From Alkalihalobacillus sp. AL-G (GTDB lineage Bacteria > Bacillota > Bacilli > Bacillales > Fictibacillaceae): 64,000 nucleotides of DNA. Under the pieces are notes generated by a model that was given only the letters and a program-made list of their open reading frames with translations, searched no databases and had not been told where the DNA came from. Every line of letters begins with the position of its first letter. Position 1 is the first letter of the stretch. This document shows, one piece after another, positions 8,281 to 16,715 of this stretch. The translations under genes were made by a program, and so were the position numbers. Location: NCBI RefSeq assembly GCF_030643805.1, contig NZ_CP094656.1:496001-560000 (forward strand), in the 5' to 3' direction.

Positions 8281-8647
8281 GGGGCTGGCCCAAAAGAGAA
8301 ATCCCTTCAAATTGTTTCAGTCTTCCTACCATTGCAAGAAGTTTTATATAATTGATGAAAAATTCAAGTTTTAAGTGCAAATTCTTAATTGATGGAAGTG
8401 TTTACGGCCTTTAATTAAAGGGAAAATAGAGGTTTCTCGTGTAACTCAGGTTTTTCTCGTGTAATTCTGATTTTCCTCGTGTAATTCTGATTTTCCTCGT
8501 GTAACACAGATTTTTCTCGTGTAACTCTGATTTTCCTCGTGCAACTCAGATTTTTTTCGTGTAACCCGGATTTCTCTCGTGTAACACAAATTTTTGGCTT
8601 GTAACTTGAACGACTAAGCAGGGACCGATGAGTTTTGAGTCAGCCCC
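8281..8647 (+). repeat. MITE-like intergenic element, copy A
   Basis: A 367-bp noncoding block bounded by imperfect inverted repeats: GGGGCTGGCCCAAAA at the left and, read inward from the right end, GGGGCTGACTCAAAA. A second copy lies inverted at 26219-26464, with the same internal landmarks (three stretches near the middle match almost exactly). It has no coding capacity. The right-hand part holds a 20-bp tandem repeat. Confidence 0.85.
8436..8606 (+). repeat. 20-bp tandem repeat inside element A
   Basis: Nine units built on TCGTGTAAC followed by about eleven T-rich bases; the CGTGTAA core recurs every 20 bases from 8438 to 8598. The inverted copy B has only three units, so unit number varies. 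Confidence 0.9.
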
Positions 8648-8656
8648 AATAGTATA

Positions 8657-8723
8657 AGAGCAAAGACCTTTAGGGCTGCGACTCTGCTCTCGCCTCAAGG
8701 CTCGGCAATCGCCGAGTTTTCTT
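8657..8723 (+). terminator. Two-hairpin structure ending in a terminator
   Basis: AGAGCA / TGCTCT (8657-8662 and 8685-8690) encloses a 22-base loop. It is followed by CTCGGC-AATC-GCCGAG (8701-8716) and TTTTC. There is no gene just upstream, so this may end a small transcript or act as a leader attenuator for the gene at 8849. Confidence 0.5.
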
Positions 8724-8848
8724 TGTGAGGAGGGTTATTCAGGTGGACCGTTCCTTTTTCAGCCAAATTGATAATGATACCGATAAATAGGGATAAACTA
8801 GTTAGGAATAAACGAATTCCACAGAGTTAATCAAAAGGGGGTGTAAAA

Positions 8849-9109
8849 ATGAAATGGGTCATCAAATCCAAGCATGTGAATGATGAAGACAAAGTGATTG
8901 CGGTGGAACTGGAGGATGAGGATGGATCATTTAATGCAAATATCAGGTGGGACGGTTCCATGGAAATACATATACAATCCTTAACCGAAGAAAATAATTA
9001 TTTAGTCGATACAATACATACTTATGATTTAGAGGGACTTATCACGAAACTAGAAGGACTTAACGCGCTGTGCATGGATTATTTTGACGATTGGAATGGG
9101 AAACGTTAA
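8849..9109 (+). CDS. Small acidic protein, unknown
   Basis: An 86-residue protein (MKWVIKSKHVNDEDKV...) with a clear AAAGGGGGTG ribosome site. It is a likely mixed alpha/beta fold with a Trp/Asp-rich C-terminus (CMDYFDDWNGKR). No family recognised. It sits alone between the two-hairpin structure at 8657-8723 and the aldo/keto reductase. Confidence 0.6.
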   Translation: MKWVIKSKHVNDEDKVIAVELEDEDGSFNANIRWDGSMEIHIQSLTEENNYLVDTIHTYDLEGLITKLEGLNALCMDYFDDWNGKR

Positions 9110-9242
9110 AATTCGGAAACCAACGCAACTGGCGAACATTATTGAAACCCTAACCCTAAATTAGTGAGGTCGTGTGAAAGGAATTTCGGTAATTCACTAT
9201 GATAAACTGATTTTGAAGCAAAATCGGAAAGGGAGCGATCAA

Positions 9243-10067
9243 ATGCAATATGTAACGCTGAATAATGGGCTCAAGATGCCGCAATTAGGGTTTGGTGTTT
9301 GGCAGGTAGAAGATGAAGAGGCCGTCCCTGTAGTTAAGAAAGCAATCGAAGTCGGTTATCGATCAATCGATACTGCAGCCATATACGGAAATGAACGTGG
9401 TGTAGGAGAGGCGATCAGGAAAAGCGATGTCCCTCGTGATGAACTGTTTATCACTACGAAAGTTTGGAATACCGATCAGGGATATGAAAAAACTCTTAAA
9501 GCATTTGATGAAAGTCTACATAAACTTGGCCTCGACTATGTGGATTTGTATTTAATCCATTGGCCAACTCCCAAATACGACGAATATGTTGAGACGTATA
9601 AGGCACTTGAAAAGCTGTATCATGACGGGCGTGTAAAAGCCATCGGTGTCTGTAATTTCGACCAGGACCACTTGCAGCGTCTGCTTGACGAGTGTGAGGT
9701 AACACCAGTGTTGAACCAGATCGAGTGTCACCCTTATTTCGCCCAAAAAGAACTGAAACAATTTGGCCGCGATAATGACATATTTGTTGAAGCCTGGAGC
9801 CCGCTCATGCGGGGCGGCGAGGTTATGAAAAATGAGGTTATCGTGAACCTAGCTGAAAATCATGGGAAAACACCTGCCCAAATCATCCTTCGTTGGCATC
9901 TCCAAAATGATACGATTGTCATTCCAAAATCAGCAACGTCTTCACGAATTGAGGAAAACTTCGATGTTTTTGACTTTGAACTAAGTATAGAGGATATGAC
10001 GAAAATCGATGCACTTGATCGTAATGAACGTAACGGCCCAATACCAAGTGAAATGAATAAAAGATAA
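9243..10067 (+). CDS. Aldo/keto reductase (YtbE/YvgN type)
   Basis: A 274-residue NADPH-dependent reductase of the AKR5 group. The tetrad is visible: Asp and Tyr in DTAAIYGNERGVG, Lys in FITTKVWN, His in YLIHWPTP. The C-terminal phosphate-binding segment IPKSATSSRIEEN is also present. Related Bacillus enzymes (YvgN, YtbE) reduce glyoxal and methylglyoxal. The ATG at 9243 is preceded by AAAGGGAG; a longer GTG frame from 9174 has no such site. Monocistronic with a hairpin 41 bases after the stop. Confidence 0.9.
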   Translation: MQYVTLNNGLKMPQLGFGVWQVEDEEAVPVVKKAIEVGYRSIDTAAIYGNERGVGEAIRKSDVPRDELFITTKVWNTDQGYEKTLKAFDESLHKLGLDYVDLYLIHWPTPKYDEYVETYKALEKLYHDGRVKAIGVCNFDQDHLQRLLDECEVTPVLNQIECHPYFAQKELKQFGRDNDIFVEAWSPLMRGGEVMKNEVIVNLAENHGKTPAQIILRWHLQNDTIVIPKSATSSRIEENFDVFDFELSIEDMTKIDALDRNERNGPIPSEMNKR

Positions 10068-10108
10068 TCGATAGAAGGACAGCCTTACTTAGTACAGGCT
10101 AAAGTAGA

Positions 10109-10140
10109 AGAGAAGGGATGCCAAAACGTATCCCTTCTCT
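10109..10140 (+). terminator. Hairpin after the aldo/keto reductase
   Basis: Eleven-base perfect stem AGAGAAGGGAT / ATCCCTTCTCT with a 10-base loop. The T tract is weak. Confidence 0.65.
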
Positions 10141-10146
10141 AATCTA

Positions 10147-10257
10147 TTACTTCATATTTTCTAGCATACATTCAATGATTGATGAAGAGTTCTCTACAGC
10201 CATCTGCTTGAAATCTTCCCACTTCATAATCGCTTGTTCACCAGCGTAATAATCGTA
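10147..10257 (-). pseudogene. Possible relic of a minus-strand gene
   Basis: A 36-codon minus-strand frame with protein-like composition (DYYAGEQAIMKWEDF ... IIECMLENMK, then TAA). It has no start codon near its 5' end and is closed upstream by a TAG at 10260-10258. It reads like the C-terminal end of a lost gene. The family is not recognised and the call is weak. Confidence 0.25.
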
Positions 10258-10287
10258 CTATAAAAACAAGTGAATGCAACAGTAGAT

Positions 10288-12027
10288 TTAAACTTTTACT
10301 TCGATGTGTTGAAAGCTTTTAACATCGAATAGACCTAGATCCGTCAATTTCAATGCTGGTATAACGGGTAATGTTAGAAACGATAATGTTAAAAAGGGAT
10401 TGAATTCACCGGTAAATCCAAGTTTCGATAAAGCTTGTTTTAATTGAGTAAGTCCCAGGTTTACCGTTTGGAAATCTTGATCGGACATTAATCCGGCGAT
10501 CGTTAGGGAAAGAGAGGCTATCACTTCACCTTCTTTGATAATGGCCAAGCCGCCATGCATTTCTTTTAGGACATTGACCGCTTTCAAGATATCGGAATCA
10601 TTGGTCCCTGTAGCAACGATGTTATGTGAATCATGTGCAATGGTCGTAGCAATGGCACCTTCTTTTATCCCAAATCCTTTTACGACTCCTAGCCCGATAT
10701 TCCCTGTATTGTTATGACGTTCAAAAACGGCTAGCTTTAATTGATCCCTTTCAACTGATGGAATAAAATAGCCATTCTCAACTTTGACCGTTTCGATTCC
10801 TTTATTTGTAGTCAAATTGTTCGGGATAATTTCAATAATATAAGCCTGATCCGTTTCACCGATTGGAATTTGGAGATCATTTTCATTCAACTCGGGAACA
10901 TGAACCGTAGAACATAACTCGGGTTTTAGCTCCTCTATTGCAAGTGGATCACTGACATACTCGCCATTTTCGGCAACAAGCTCTCCAGATTTATACACTT
11001 CTGATATTTTAATCGATTCTAGGTCATCTAAAAGTAGAAAGTCTGCCTCATAACCGGGAGCGATCGCCCCTTTATGCTTTAAACCATAGCATTCTGCCGC
11101 ATTTAAAGATGCCATTTGGATCGCTAAAAATGGTTCAATGCCATATTTGATTGCTAACCGGACATTATGGTCGATGCTGCCTTCCTCAATTAAGTCATCT
11201 AAATGCTTATCATCTGTACAAAACAAGCAACGACGCGCATTGTTTGGAGTGACGACTTTGATAAGAGACTTTAAATCTTTTGCCACAGATCCTTCTCTAA
11301 TCAAAAGGTACATTCCACGTCTCAACCGCTCCAGTGCATCAGAGACCGTATTACATTCATGGTCTGATATGATGCCAGCAGATCGATAAACATTAATAGC
11401 GTTCCTATCTAATCCAGCTAAATGACCATCGATACGATCGCTGTACCTTAAAGACATTGCAATTTTATCGACGATGGAGTCCTGTGCATTTTGTAAAGAA
11501 GGATAGTCCATAACCTCTGCCAGGCCTAAAACCCGTCTATGTTTGAAGAAAGGCTTTAAATCATCAGCATTCAATTCAGCCCCTGAATTTTCAACGGAAG
11601 TAGCAGGAACACAAGAAGGGAGCATAACTCTTACATCCAGTGGAATGTTCTCGGAATTCTCAAGCATAAAGTCAATTCCATTTTCACCAGATACATTTCC
11701 AATTTCGTGAGGATCGGTAATCACGGTCATGACTCCATGGGGAAGAACTACTTTAGCGAATTCAACTGGAGTTGCCATTGATGATTCGATATGAACGTGC
11801 CCGTCGATAAAACCTGGGCAAACATAACGATTTTTGGCATCAATAACTTGATTGCCTTCAAAATCTCCGATTCCAATAAACATTCCGTCAACAATAGCAA
11901 CATCGCCAGTAATGATTTCGAGGTTGAAAACATCGATGATCCTCCCATTTTTAACCACGATGTCTGCAGGCTCTTGTTTATTTGCAACGGTGATCCGTTT
12001 CTTTAATGTATCTTTTTCCAGTAACAT
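10288..12027 (-). CDS. ade: Adenine deaminase
   Basis: A 579-residue amidohydrolase that converts adenine to hypoxanthine plus ammonia for purine salvage. The metal-binding motif is in PGFIDGHVHIESSM, a second metal-site segment is DPHEIGNV, and CTDDKHLDDL and MASLNAAECYGL are family blocks. The C-terminal adenine deaminase domain (HDSHNIVATGTND) is complete. I start at 12027, where AAGGAG has nine-base spacing; in-frame ATGs at 12033 and 12045 are too close to it or upstream of it. The long leader contains a guanine-class riboswitch and a terminator hairpin, so expression should be set by purine level. Confidence 0.93.
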   Translation of the reverse strand: MLLEKDTLKKRITVANKQEPADIVVKNGRIIDVFNLEIITGDVAIVDGMFIGIGDFEGNQVIDAKNRYVCPGFIDGHVHIESSMATPVEFAKVVLPHGVMTVITDPHEIGNVSGENGIDFMLENSENIPLDVRVMLPSCVPATSVENSGAELNADDLKPFFKHRRVLGLAEVMDYPSLQNAQDSIVDKIAMSLRYSDRIDGHLAGLDRNAINVYRSAGIISDHECNTVSDALERLRRGMYLLIREGSVAKDLKSLIKVVTPNNARRCLFCTDDKHLDDLIEEGSIDHNVRLAIKYGIEPFLAIQMASLNAAECYGLKHKGAIAPGYEADFLLLDDLESIKISEVYKSGELVAENGEYVSDPLAIEELKPELCSTVHVPELNENDLQIPIGETDQAYIIEIIPNNLTTNKGIETVKVENGYFIPSVERDQLKLAVFERHNNTGNIGLGVVKGFGIKEGAIATTIAHDSHNIVATGTNDSDILKAVNVLKEMHGGLAIIKEGEVIASLSLTIAGLMSDQDFQTVNLGLTQLKQALSKLGFTGEFNPFLTLSFLTLPVIPALKLTDLGLFDVKSFQHIEVKV

Positions 12028-12042
12028 CTTCATCTTCTCCTT

Positions 12043-12075
12043 CAATAATAAAAACCCCAGTAGTAACTAGGGTTT
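12043..12075 (-). terminator. Leader terminator in front of adenine deaminase
   Basis: Read on the minus strand, a 10-bp stem (AAACCCTAGT / ACTGGGGTTT, loop TACT, 12075-12052) is followed by TTATTATTG and then the ribosome site. An upstream TAGGGTTT (12125-12118) is complementary to the 5' arm and could form the antiterminator. This is the probable expression platform of the purine riboswitch. Confidence 0.7.
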
Positions 12076-12130
12076 GACAGAGAGAAGGATAATAATCAGA
12101 GTTTAAGTATGTACAAAAAACCCTACCCCT

Positions 12131-12198
12131 CTCGTAGTCAAACCATTTACGGTAGTTTGGTAGAAACTTTTGGACCATATCTCCAATATTATACGAGT
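12131..12198 (-). promoter_or_regulatory. Purine riboswitch, guanine class (G-box)
   Basis: The minus strand reads as a near-consensus purine aptamer: the P1 strand ACTCGTATAA, the core GATATGG, GTTTCTACC, CCGTAAAT and TGACTACGAG. The discriminator nucleotide in GAC-TACGAG is C, which in known aptamers pairs with guanine or hypoxanthine; adenine aptamers have U. It precedes adenine deaminase, the enzyme that makes hypoxanthine. Confidence 0.95.
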
Positions 12199-12309
12199 GG
12201 ATCATATTAAAATGTTTTTCACTTTGAAATGATTAGTACACATTCTATATGTCCTCGCCAACATGTGTCAATGCTGAACAATAATTGCTTTATAAACTTG
12301 AATTTACAT

Positions 12310-12338
12310 TTCAATAAATTCTGAATCTTTTGTATAAT
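12310..12338 (+). promoter_or_regulatory. Sigma-A promoter for the PIG-L/GNAT pair
   Basis: Perfect -10 TATAAT at 12333-12338 with TTCAAT (12310-12315) 17 bases upstream as a weak -35. Confidence 0.5.
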
Positions 12339-12382
12339 AAATACCATGGATTAAGCGTGAAATCTAAGTACGGAGGGGAACT

Positions 12383-13084
12383 ATGCATATTGTCGTGTTA
12401 GGTGCTCATTGTGGGGATGCGGAAATCCAAGCTGGTGCAATTGCTCATAAATACGTGCAAGCCGGTCATAAGGCGACATTCGTCCATTTGACTGCGGGTG
12501 AGAAAGGGAATCCGCCTGGTATTTCAGTAGAGGATTATCGGAATCAAAAAATTCGAGAGGCTGAAAAGGCTGTAGCGGTTTTAGGTGCAGAAAGCATTAC
12601 GCTTGATTATAAGGATGCGGAGCTTACTTTTGATGAAGAGATTGTAACCCGTGTTGCTGCCCTTATGCGTGAGTTAAAACCAAACGTTGTTATAACACAT
12701 TGGGAAAAGAGCATTCATCCCGACCATGCGTTATGCCCAAGAATCGTACAGGCTGCTCAATTGAAAGCTGGACTTCCTGGGTTTGAACTTGATGGTACAC
12801 CTGCCCATTATTATGGTATTTATCATAGTGAAAATTGGGAGGACATGGAGGGCTATGTTCCGGATATTTTTATCGATGTTTCGGATGAATTTGAATCGTA
12901 TCTTGAAGCACTTTCCCAGTATTGGTTTATCAAGAACTCGACGTCGTTCCGCTATTATGACTACTATCAAGCGCTTGGAACAGTTCGTGGCTGCGTGAAT
13001 CGTACCAAGTACGCACAAACATTGAAATATCCGACCGGGTTGAATGTACGAAAAGATCAATGCATCCCAGGGTTTGAGCTTTGA
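12383..13084 (+). CDS. PIG-L (LmbE) family deacetylase, atypical active site
   Basis: A 233-residue protein of the PIG-L/BshB fold, which removes N-acetyl groups from sugar conjugates with a metal ion. The usual N-terminal AHPDDE motif reads GAHCGDAE: the His and second Asp (metal ligands) remain, while the position of the first Asp, the general base in characterised members, is Gly. The second metal motif SIHPDHALCP is intact. ATG 12383 follows GGAGGGG. The GNAT gene starts 29 bases later, so the two are probably co-transcribed, hinting at linked acetylation and deacetylation. Confidence 0.75.
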   Translation: MHIVVLGAHCGDAEIQAGAIAHKYVQAGHKATFVHLTAGEKGNPPGISVEDYRNQKIREAEKAVAVLGAESITLDYKDAELTFDEEIVTRVAALMRELKPNVVITHWEKSIHPDHALCPRIVQAAQLKAGLPGFELDGTPAHYYGIYHSENWEDMEGYVPDIFIDVSDEFESYLEALSQYWFIKNSTSFRYYDYYQALGTVRGCVNRTKYAQTLKYPTGLNVRKDQCIPGFEL

Positions 13085-13113
13085 TTTTAAAAGGGGATAA
13101 GGGAGTAGAGCAC

Positions 13114-14064
13114 ATGGTGACATATCGGTATTATCAATCGGGTGACGAAAAGAAGATTGTTAAGCTTTGGAATGATAGTTTACATATTGATCCGATCACT
13201 TCTGAACGTTTTCGTAATTTAGTATTACTTGATGCGAACTTTGACCCTGAAGGATTGCGGGTAGCTTTTGATGGAGATCAACTGATCGGTTGTTTGTATT
13301 CGGTAAGAAGGTTGTTGCCGATGTATGGGACGGACTTAGAACCTGATAACAGCTGGATTCCGTTCTTTTTCGTACATCCGGATTATCGAAGACTTGGGGT
13401 TGGAACGAAGTTGATGGAAGAGGCGATTGCCTTTCTTGCGGGAGAAGGTCGCAGCAATCTGTTTTTTGCCTCATATGCACCGAATTATATTCTACCCGGG
13501 ATTGATGAAGCCACTTATCCGGGTGGGCATGCATTTTTAAAAGAACAAGGTTTTGAAAGGCAATATACAGCAGTTGCTATGGATCGTAATTTGATAGGGT
13601 TCCAGGTGCCATCCGATGTAGTAGAGCTGAAACAACAAAGAGTTTCTGAAGGGTATTCATTTACGACGGCACAAGACAAAGACCTTTATGAAGTGATTCA
13701 GTTTGCGAATAAGACGTTCAATCCGGATTGGGGTCGAGCGATTCGTGAGGGAATATTGCAAGGACTTCCTTTACACCGTATCCTAATTGCAAGAGAAGGC
13801 AGCAAGCTTGTTGGCTTTTGTATATATGGCGGATATGAGGGGGTCCCCGATCGGTTCGGTCCATTTGGTGTCGATCCGGATCAACAAGGAAAGGGACTCG
13901 GCAAAATTCTGTTGAATGAATGCTTACGGTATATGCGGGCGGAAGGACTCCACGGTGCGTGGTTTCTTTGGACAGGAGAAAAAACCTCCGCTGGTCATCT
14001 TTACAAGAAAACCGGTTTTGAGATTACCCGAAAATTCGATATCATGAAAAAATCAATCAACTAA
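13114..14064 (+). CDS. Tandem-GNAT N-acetyltransferase
   Basis: A 316-residue protein with two GNAT domains. The first has the acetyl-CoA loop VHPDYRRLGVGTKLM; the second has VDPDQQGKGLGKILLNE and ends in the typical LYKKTGFE. Both loops keep the Q/R-x-x-G-x-G/A pattern, so both may bind CoA. ATG 13114 is eight bases after GGGAG at 13101-13105. It is downstream of the PIG-L gene in one unit. Substrate unknown. Confidence 0.8.
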   Translation: MVTYRYYQSGDEKKIVKLWNDSLHIDPITSERFRNLVLLDANFDPEGLRVAFDGDQLIGCLYSVRRLLPMYGTDLEPDNSWIPFFFVHPDYRRLGVGTKLMEEAIAFLAGEGRSNLFFASYAPNYILPGIDEATYPGGHAFLKEQGFERQYTAVAMDRNLIGFQVPSDVVELKQQRVSEGYSFTTAQDKDLYEVIQFANKTFNPDWGRAIREGILQGLPLHRILIAREGSKLVGFCIYGGYEGVPDRFGPFGVDPDQQGKGLGKILLNECLRYMRAEGLHGAWFLWTGEKTSAGHLYKKTGFEITRKFDIMKKSIN

Positions 14065-14128
14065 ACAAGCTAACTAGAAAACGTTGTAATTTCACATAGT
14101 CAAGGTTGTAATACTGGGGGTGTAAATC

Positions 14129-15265
14129 GTGAAAATAGTAGTGGCACCAGATTCATTTAAAGGGTCAATTTCAGCGAAAGATATTTGTTCTACCGTTACA
14201 ATAGGCGTTAAGAGGGTATTTCCGGAAGCTATTGTGAAAGAGATCCCACTTGCGGACGGGGGAGAAGGTACCATGGAGAATATGGTGCATGCCTCAAATG
14301 GTACGACTAAACAGGTTGATGTAACGGGTCCGATAGGAAAAAAGATAAAAGCAGAATATGGATTACTAGGTGACAATCAAACAGTTGTGGTTGAAATGGC
14401 ACAAGCTTCTGGCTTGCCGCTACTTCAAGATCATGAAAAGGACCCGATGAAGACAACTACTTTTGGGACTGGTGAGTTAATTAAACATGCTTTAGACGAT
14501 GGGTTCCGCAAATTTATAGTCGGTTTAGGCGGAAGTGCCACAAATGATGGAGGAACGGGAATGCTAAGGGCCTTAGGAATGTCCTTTCATCGTAAGGATG
14601 GAACGCATTTACCTGAAGGTGGTGCCGCCTTAATCGATTTGGATCATGTTGATGATTCTAAATTGGATCCGCGCCTAAAGGAATGCTCAATTGTAATTGC
14701 AAGTGATGTCACAAATAAGTTGTGTGGACCTGATGGTGCAAGTGCAGTGTTTGGACCACAAAAAGGTGCAACAGCGGACATGGTGAAGCAACTTGATAAA
14801 GCGTTGAACCATTTTTCAGAAGTTGTCCTTACGCAGATGGATACGGATATGAGTGAGTTGGTTGGGGGAGGAGCTGCAGGAGGAGTTGGTGCAGCATTGA
14901 TCACCTTTTTAGATGCAGAAATCCAACCCGGTATTGACATTATTATGGAAAAGCTTAACTTTGAATCGGATATTAAAGATGCACAGCTCGTGATAACGGG
15001 TGAAGGTCGTTTAGATTCCCAAACATTATCAGGTAAAGTAATAAACGGCGTCAGCAAACGAGCACAAATGCAAGGAGTACCTGTCATTGCTTTATGTGGA
15101 GGGTTAGATTTAGAAACGAATAAATTTGACGATCTCGGGATCTTGTCGGCTTTTACCATTGTTCCAGGTCCGTGTCAGTTAGAGGAAGCTATGGTTAGCG
15201 CCTCAAATTGGATTCCGGATCGAATTGAAGCGATCATGAGGGTTTTAAAATATAACCTGAATTAA
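14129..15265 (+). CDS. Glycerate kinase
   Basis: A 378-residue glycerate kinase of the GlxK/GarK family (PF02595), phosphorylating D-glycerate. Recognisable blocks are VAPDSFKGSISA, PLADGGEGTMENM, FIVGLGGSATNDGGTGM and VITGEGRLDSQTLSGK. The GTG start follows GGGGGTG at 14116-14122. The next gene is a hydroxypyruvate/glyoxylate reductase-type dehydrogenase 20 bases on, and a tartrate dehydrogenase-type gene lies 2.3 kb downstream. The set is consistent with feeding hydroxy acids into glycolysis at phosphoglycerate. Confidence 0.92.
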   Translation: MKIVVAPDSFKGSISAKDICSTVTIGVKRVFPEAIVKEIPLADGGEGTMENMVHASNGTTKQVDVTGPIGKKIKAEYGLLGDNQTVVVEMAQASGLPLLQDHEKDPMKTTTFGTGELIKHALDDGFRKFIVGLGGSATNDGGTGMLRALGMSFHRKDGTHLPEGGAALIDLDHVDDSKLDPRLKECSIVIASDVTNKLCGPDGASAVFGPQKGATADMVKQLDKALNHFSEVVLTQMDTDMSELVGGGAAGGVGAALITFLDAEIQPGIDIIMEKLNFESDIKDAQLVITGEGRLDSQTLSGKVINGVSKRAQMQGVPVIALCGGLDLETNKFDDLGILSAFTIVPGPCQLEEAMVSASNWIPDRIEAIMRVLKYNLN

Positions 15266-15285
15266 CGTTAAAGGTGGGTAAAACG

Positions 15286-16248
15286 ATGAAACCTAAAATT
15301 TTTATTACAAGAAAGATACCAAAAAGGATTGTCACTCAAATTGAAGAAGTTTGCGAAGTGGAAATGTGGGAAGAGGAAGATACGCCTATTCCAAGGGAAG
15401 TACTAGAAAAAAAGGTTGAGGATATTGAAGGGTTGTTCTGTCTATTAACCGAGTCCATTGACGAGGAACTATTAAATAAAGCGAAAAAGTTGAAAATCGT
15501 CAGCAATATGGCTGTAGGGTACAACAACATTGATGTCGGTGCGGCAAAGGAAAGAGGCATTACCGTTACGAACACACCAGGTGTTTTGACAGAGACGACA
15601 GCCGACTTAACCTTTGCTCTATTAATGGCAACATCTAGAAGGATAGTCGAAGCATCTGATTATTTAAGAGATGGCAAATGGGAAACGTGGTCCCCTATGC
15701 AATTGACCGGACAGGATGTATATGGAGCAACACTCGGAATTATCGGAATGGGTAGAATTGGACAATCCGTAGCGAAAAGGGCTAAAGGGTTTGATATGAA
15801 CATCCTTTATTATAACCAAAGCCGTAAAACAGAAATTGAGGATCGACTTGGGGTTCGTTATGTAGAGATGGATCAATTGCTGCAAGAATCGGATTTCGTT
15901 GTAATCATGACACCATACACGCCAGAAACAGAAAATTTAATAGCTAAACGTGAATTAGCGTTTATGAAGGAAAGTGCAATTCTAATAAACACTGCGCGCG
16001 GTGGAATTGTTGATGAAGAAGCACTATACCATGCCCTGAAAAATAATGAAATATGGGCTGCGGGGTTAGATGTGTTTGAAACGGAGCCTATATCACAAGA
16101 AAACCCGCTATTAACGTTACCAAATGTAGTCACAGTGCCACATATAGGAAGTGCTAGTATTAAAACAAGATTAAAGATGGCTGAATTAGCAGCCGAAAAT
16201 CTAATCAATGGCGTAACGGATAAAAAGCCCGCTCATGTAGTCGTTTAA
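15286..16248 (+). CDS. D-2-hydroxyacid dehydrogenase (glyoxylate/hydroxypyruvate reductase type)
   Basis: A 320-residue NAD(P)-dependent dehydrogenase. The nucleotide-binding motif is GIIGMGRIGQSVAKR. The catalytic Arg is in INTARGGIVDE, Glu in VFETEPI and His in VPHIGSAS, all intact. The substrate domain (MAVGYNNIDV) resembles the GhrB/YvcT group. ATG 15286 has AAAGGTGG upstream; the GTG at 15274 lies in that site. With glycerate kinase immediately upstream, reduction of hydroxypyruvate to glycerate is the likely role. Confidence 0.88.
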   Translation: MKPKIFITRKIPKRIVTQIEEVCEVEMWEEEDTPIPREVLEKKVEDIEGLFCLLTESIDEELLNKAKKLKIVSNMAVGYNNIDVGAAKERGITVTNTPGVLTETTADLTFALLMATSRRIVEASDYLRDGKWETWSPMQLTGQDVYGATLGIIGMGRIGQSVAKRAKGFDMNILYYNQSRKTEIEDRLGVRYVEMDQLLQESDFVVIMTPYTPETENLIAKRELAFMKESAILINTARGGIVDEEALYHALKNNEIWAAGLDVFETEPISQENPLLTLPNVVTVPHIGSASIKTRLKMAELAAENLINGVTDKKPAHVVV

Positions 16249-16395
16249 ATCACTATTTTTATGAACGTGACTATTTTTATATACGTTTAATATAGTACTT
16301 CTTTTAGTCTGAGTTTAAATCCCCCAATCTAAAAGAAGACTCAATCACCACAGAGTTACAAATAAAATAAAAAATGAAATTATAGAACTTGGGAT

Positions 16396-16424
16396 GAGTC
16401 GTTTTTTCGACTCTCCCTTTTTTT
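16396..16424 (+). terminator. Terminator of the glycerate kinase operon
   Basis: GAGTCG / CGACTC stem followed by TCCC and T7. Confidence 0.75.
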
Positions 16425-16480
16425 GTGCCTCTAAAATTGATTCGACCAATCGTGTTTTCTCTAACGCCATAGAAATAAAT

Positions 16481-16530
16481 GTCGGAAAATGAAAGCGGAC
16501 TATAGTCAGCATCCCACCGATTTTTGTCGT
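16481..16530 (+). repeat. Intergenic palindromic repeat, copy 3
   Basis: GTCGGAAAATGAAAGCGGAC, palindrome at 16498-16507, closing ACCGA and TTTTTGTCG. Confidence 0.85.
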
Positions 16531-16636
16531 TATCGCACTGTGAATTCTTGACTGTTTTACTCAATTATCCTGCTAATTTATCTATGTTTCTCACACTTCG
16601 TAGGCATATAGAAAATTGAGAGTATCGGAAATAGTA

Positions 16637-16665
16637 TTGACTATTCCGAAAATTCAATATAAGAT
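16637..16665 (+). promoter_or_regulatory. Sigma-A promoter of the FadR-type regulator
   Basis: TTGACT (16637-16642), 17-base spacer, TAAGAT (16660-16665). The start codon is about 50 bases downstream. Confidence 0.65.
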
Positions 16666-16715
16666 ATTCGTAAGTTATCATATCATATGAAGAGTTGGAA
16701 AATGGAGGTGTAGAT

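Noticed and set aside
9140-9162. Telomere-like CCCTAACCCTAAA
   Set aside because: Only two units in a bacterial intergenic gap; coincidence is the simplest reading.
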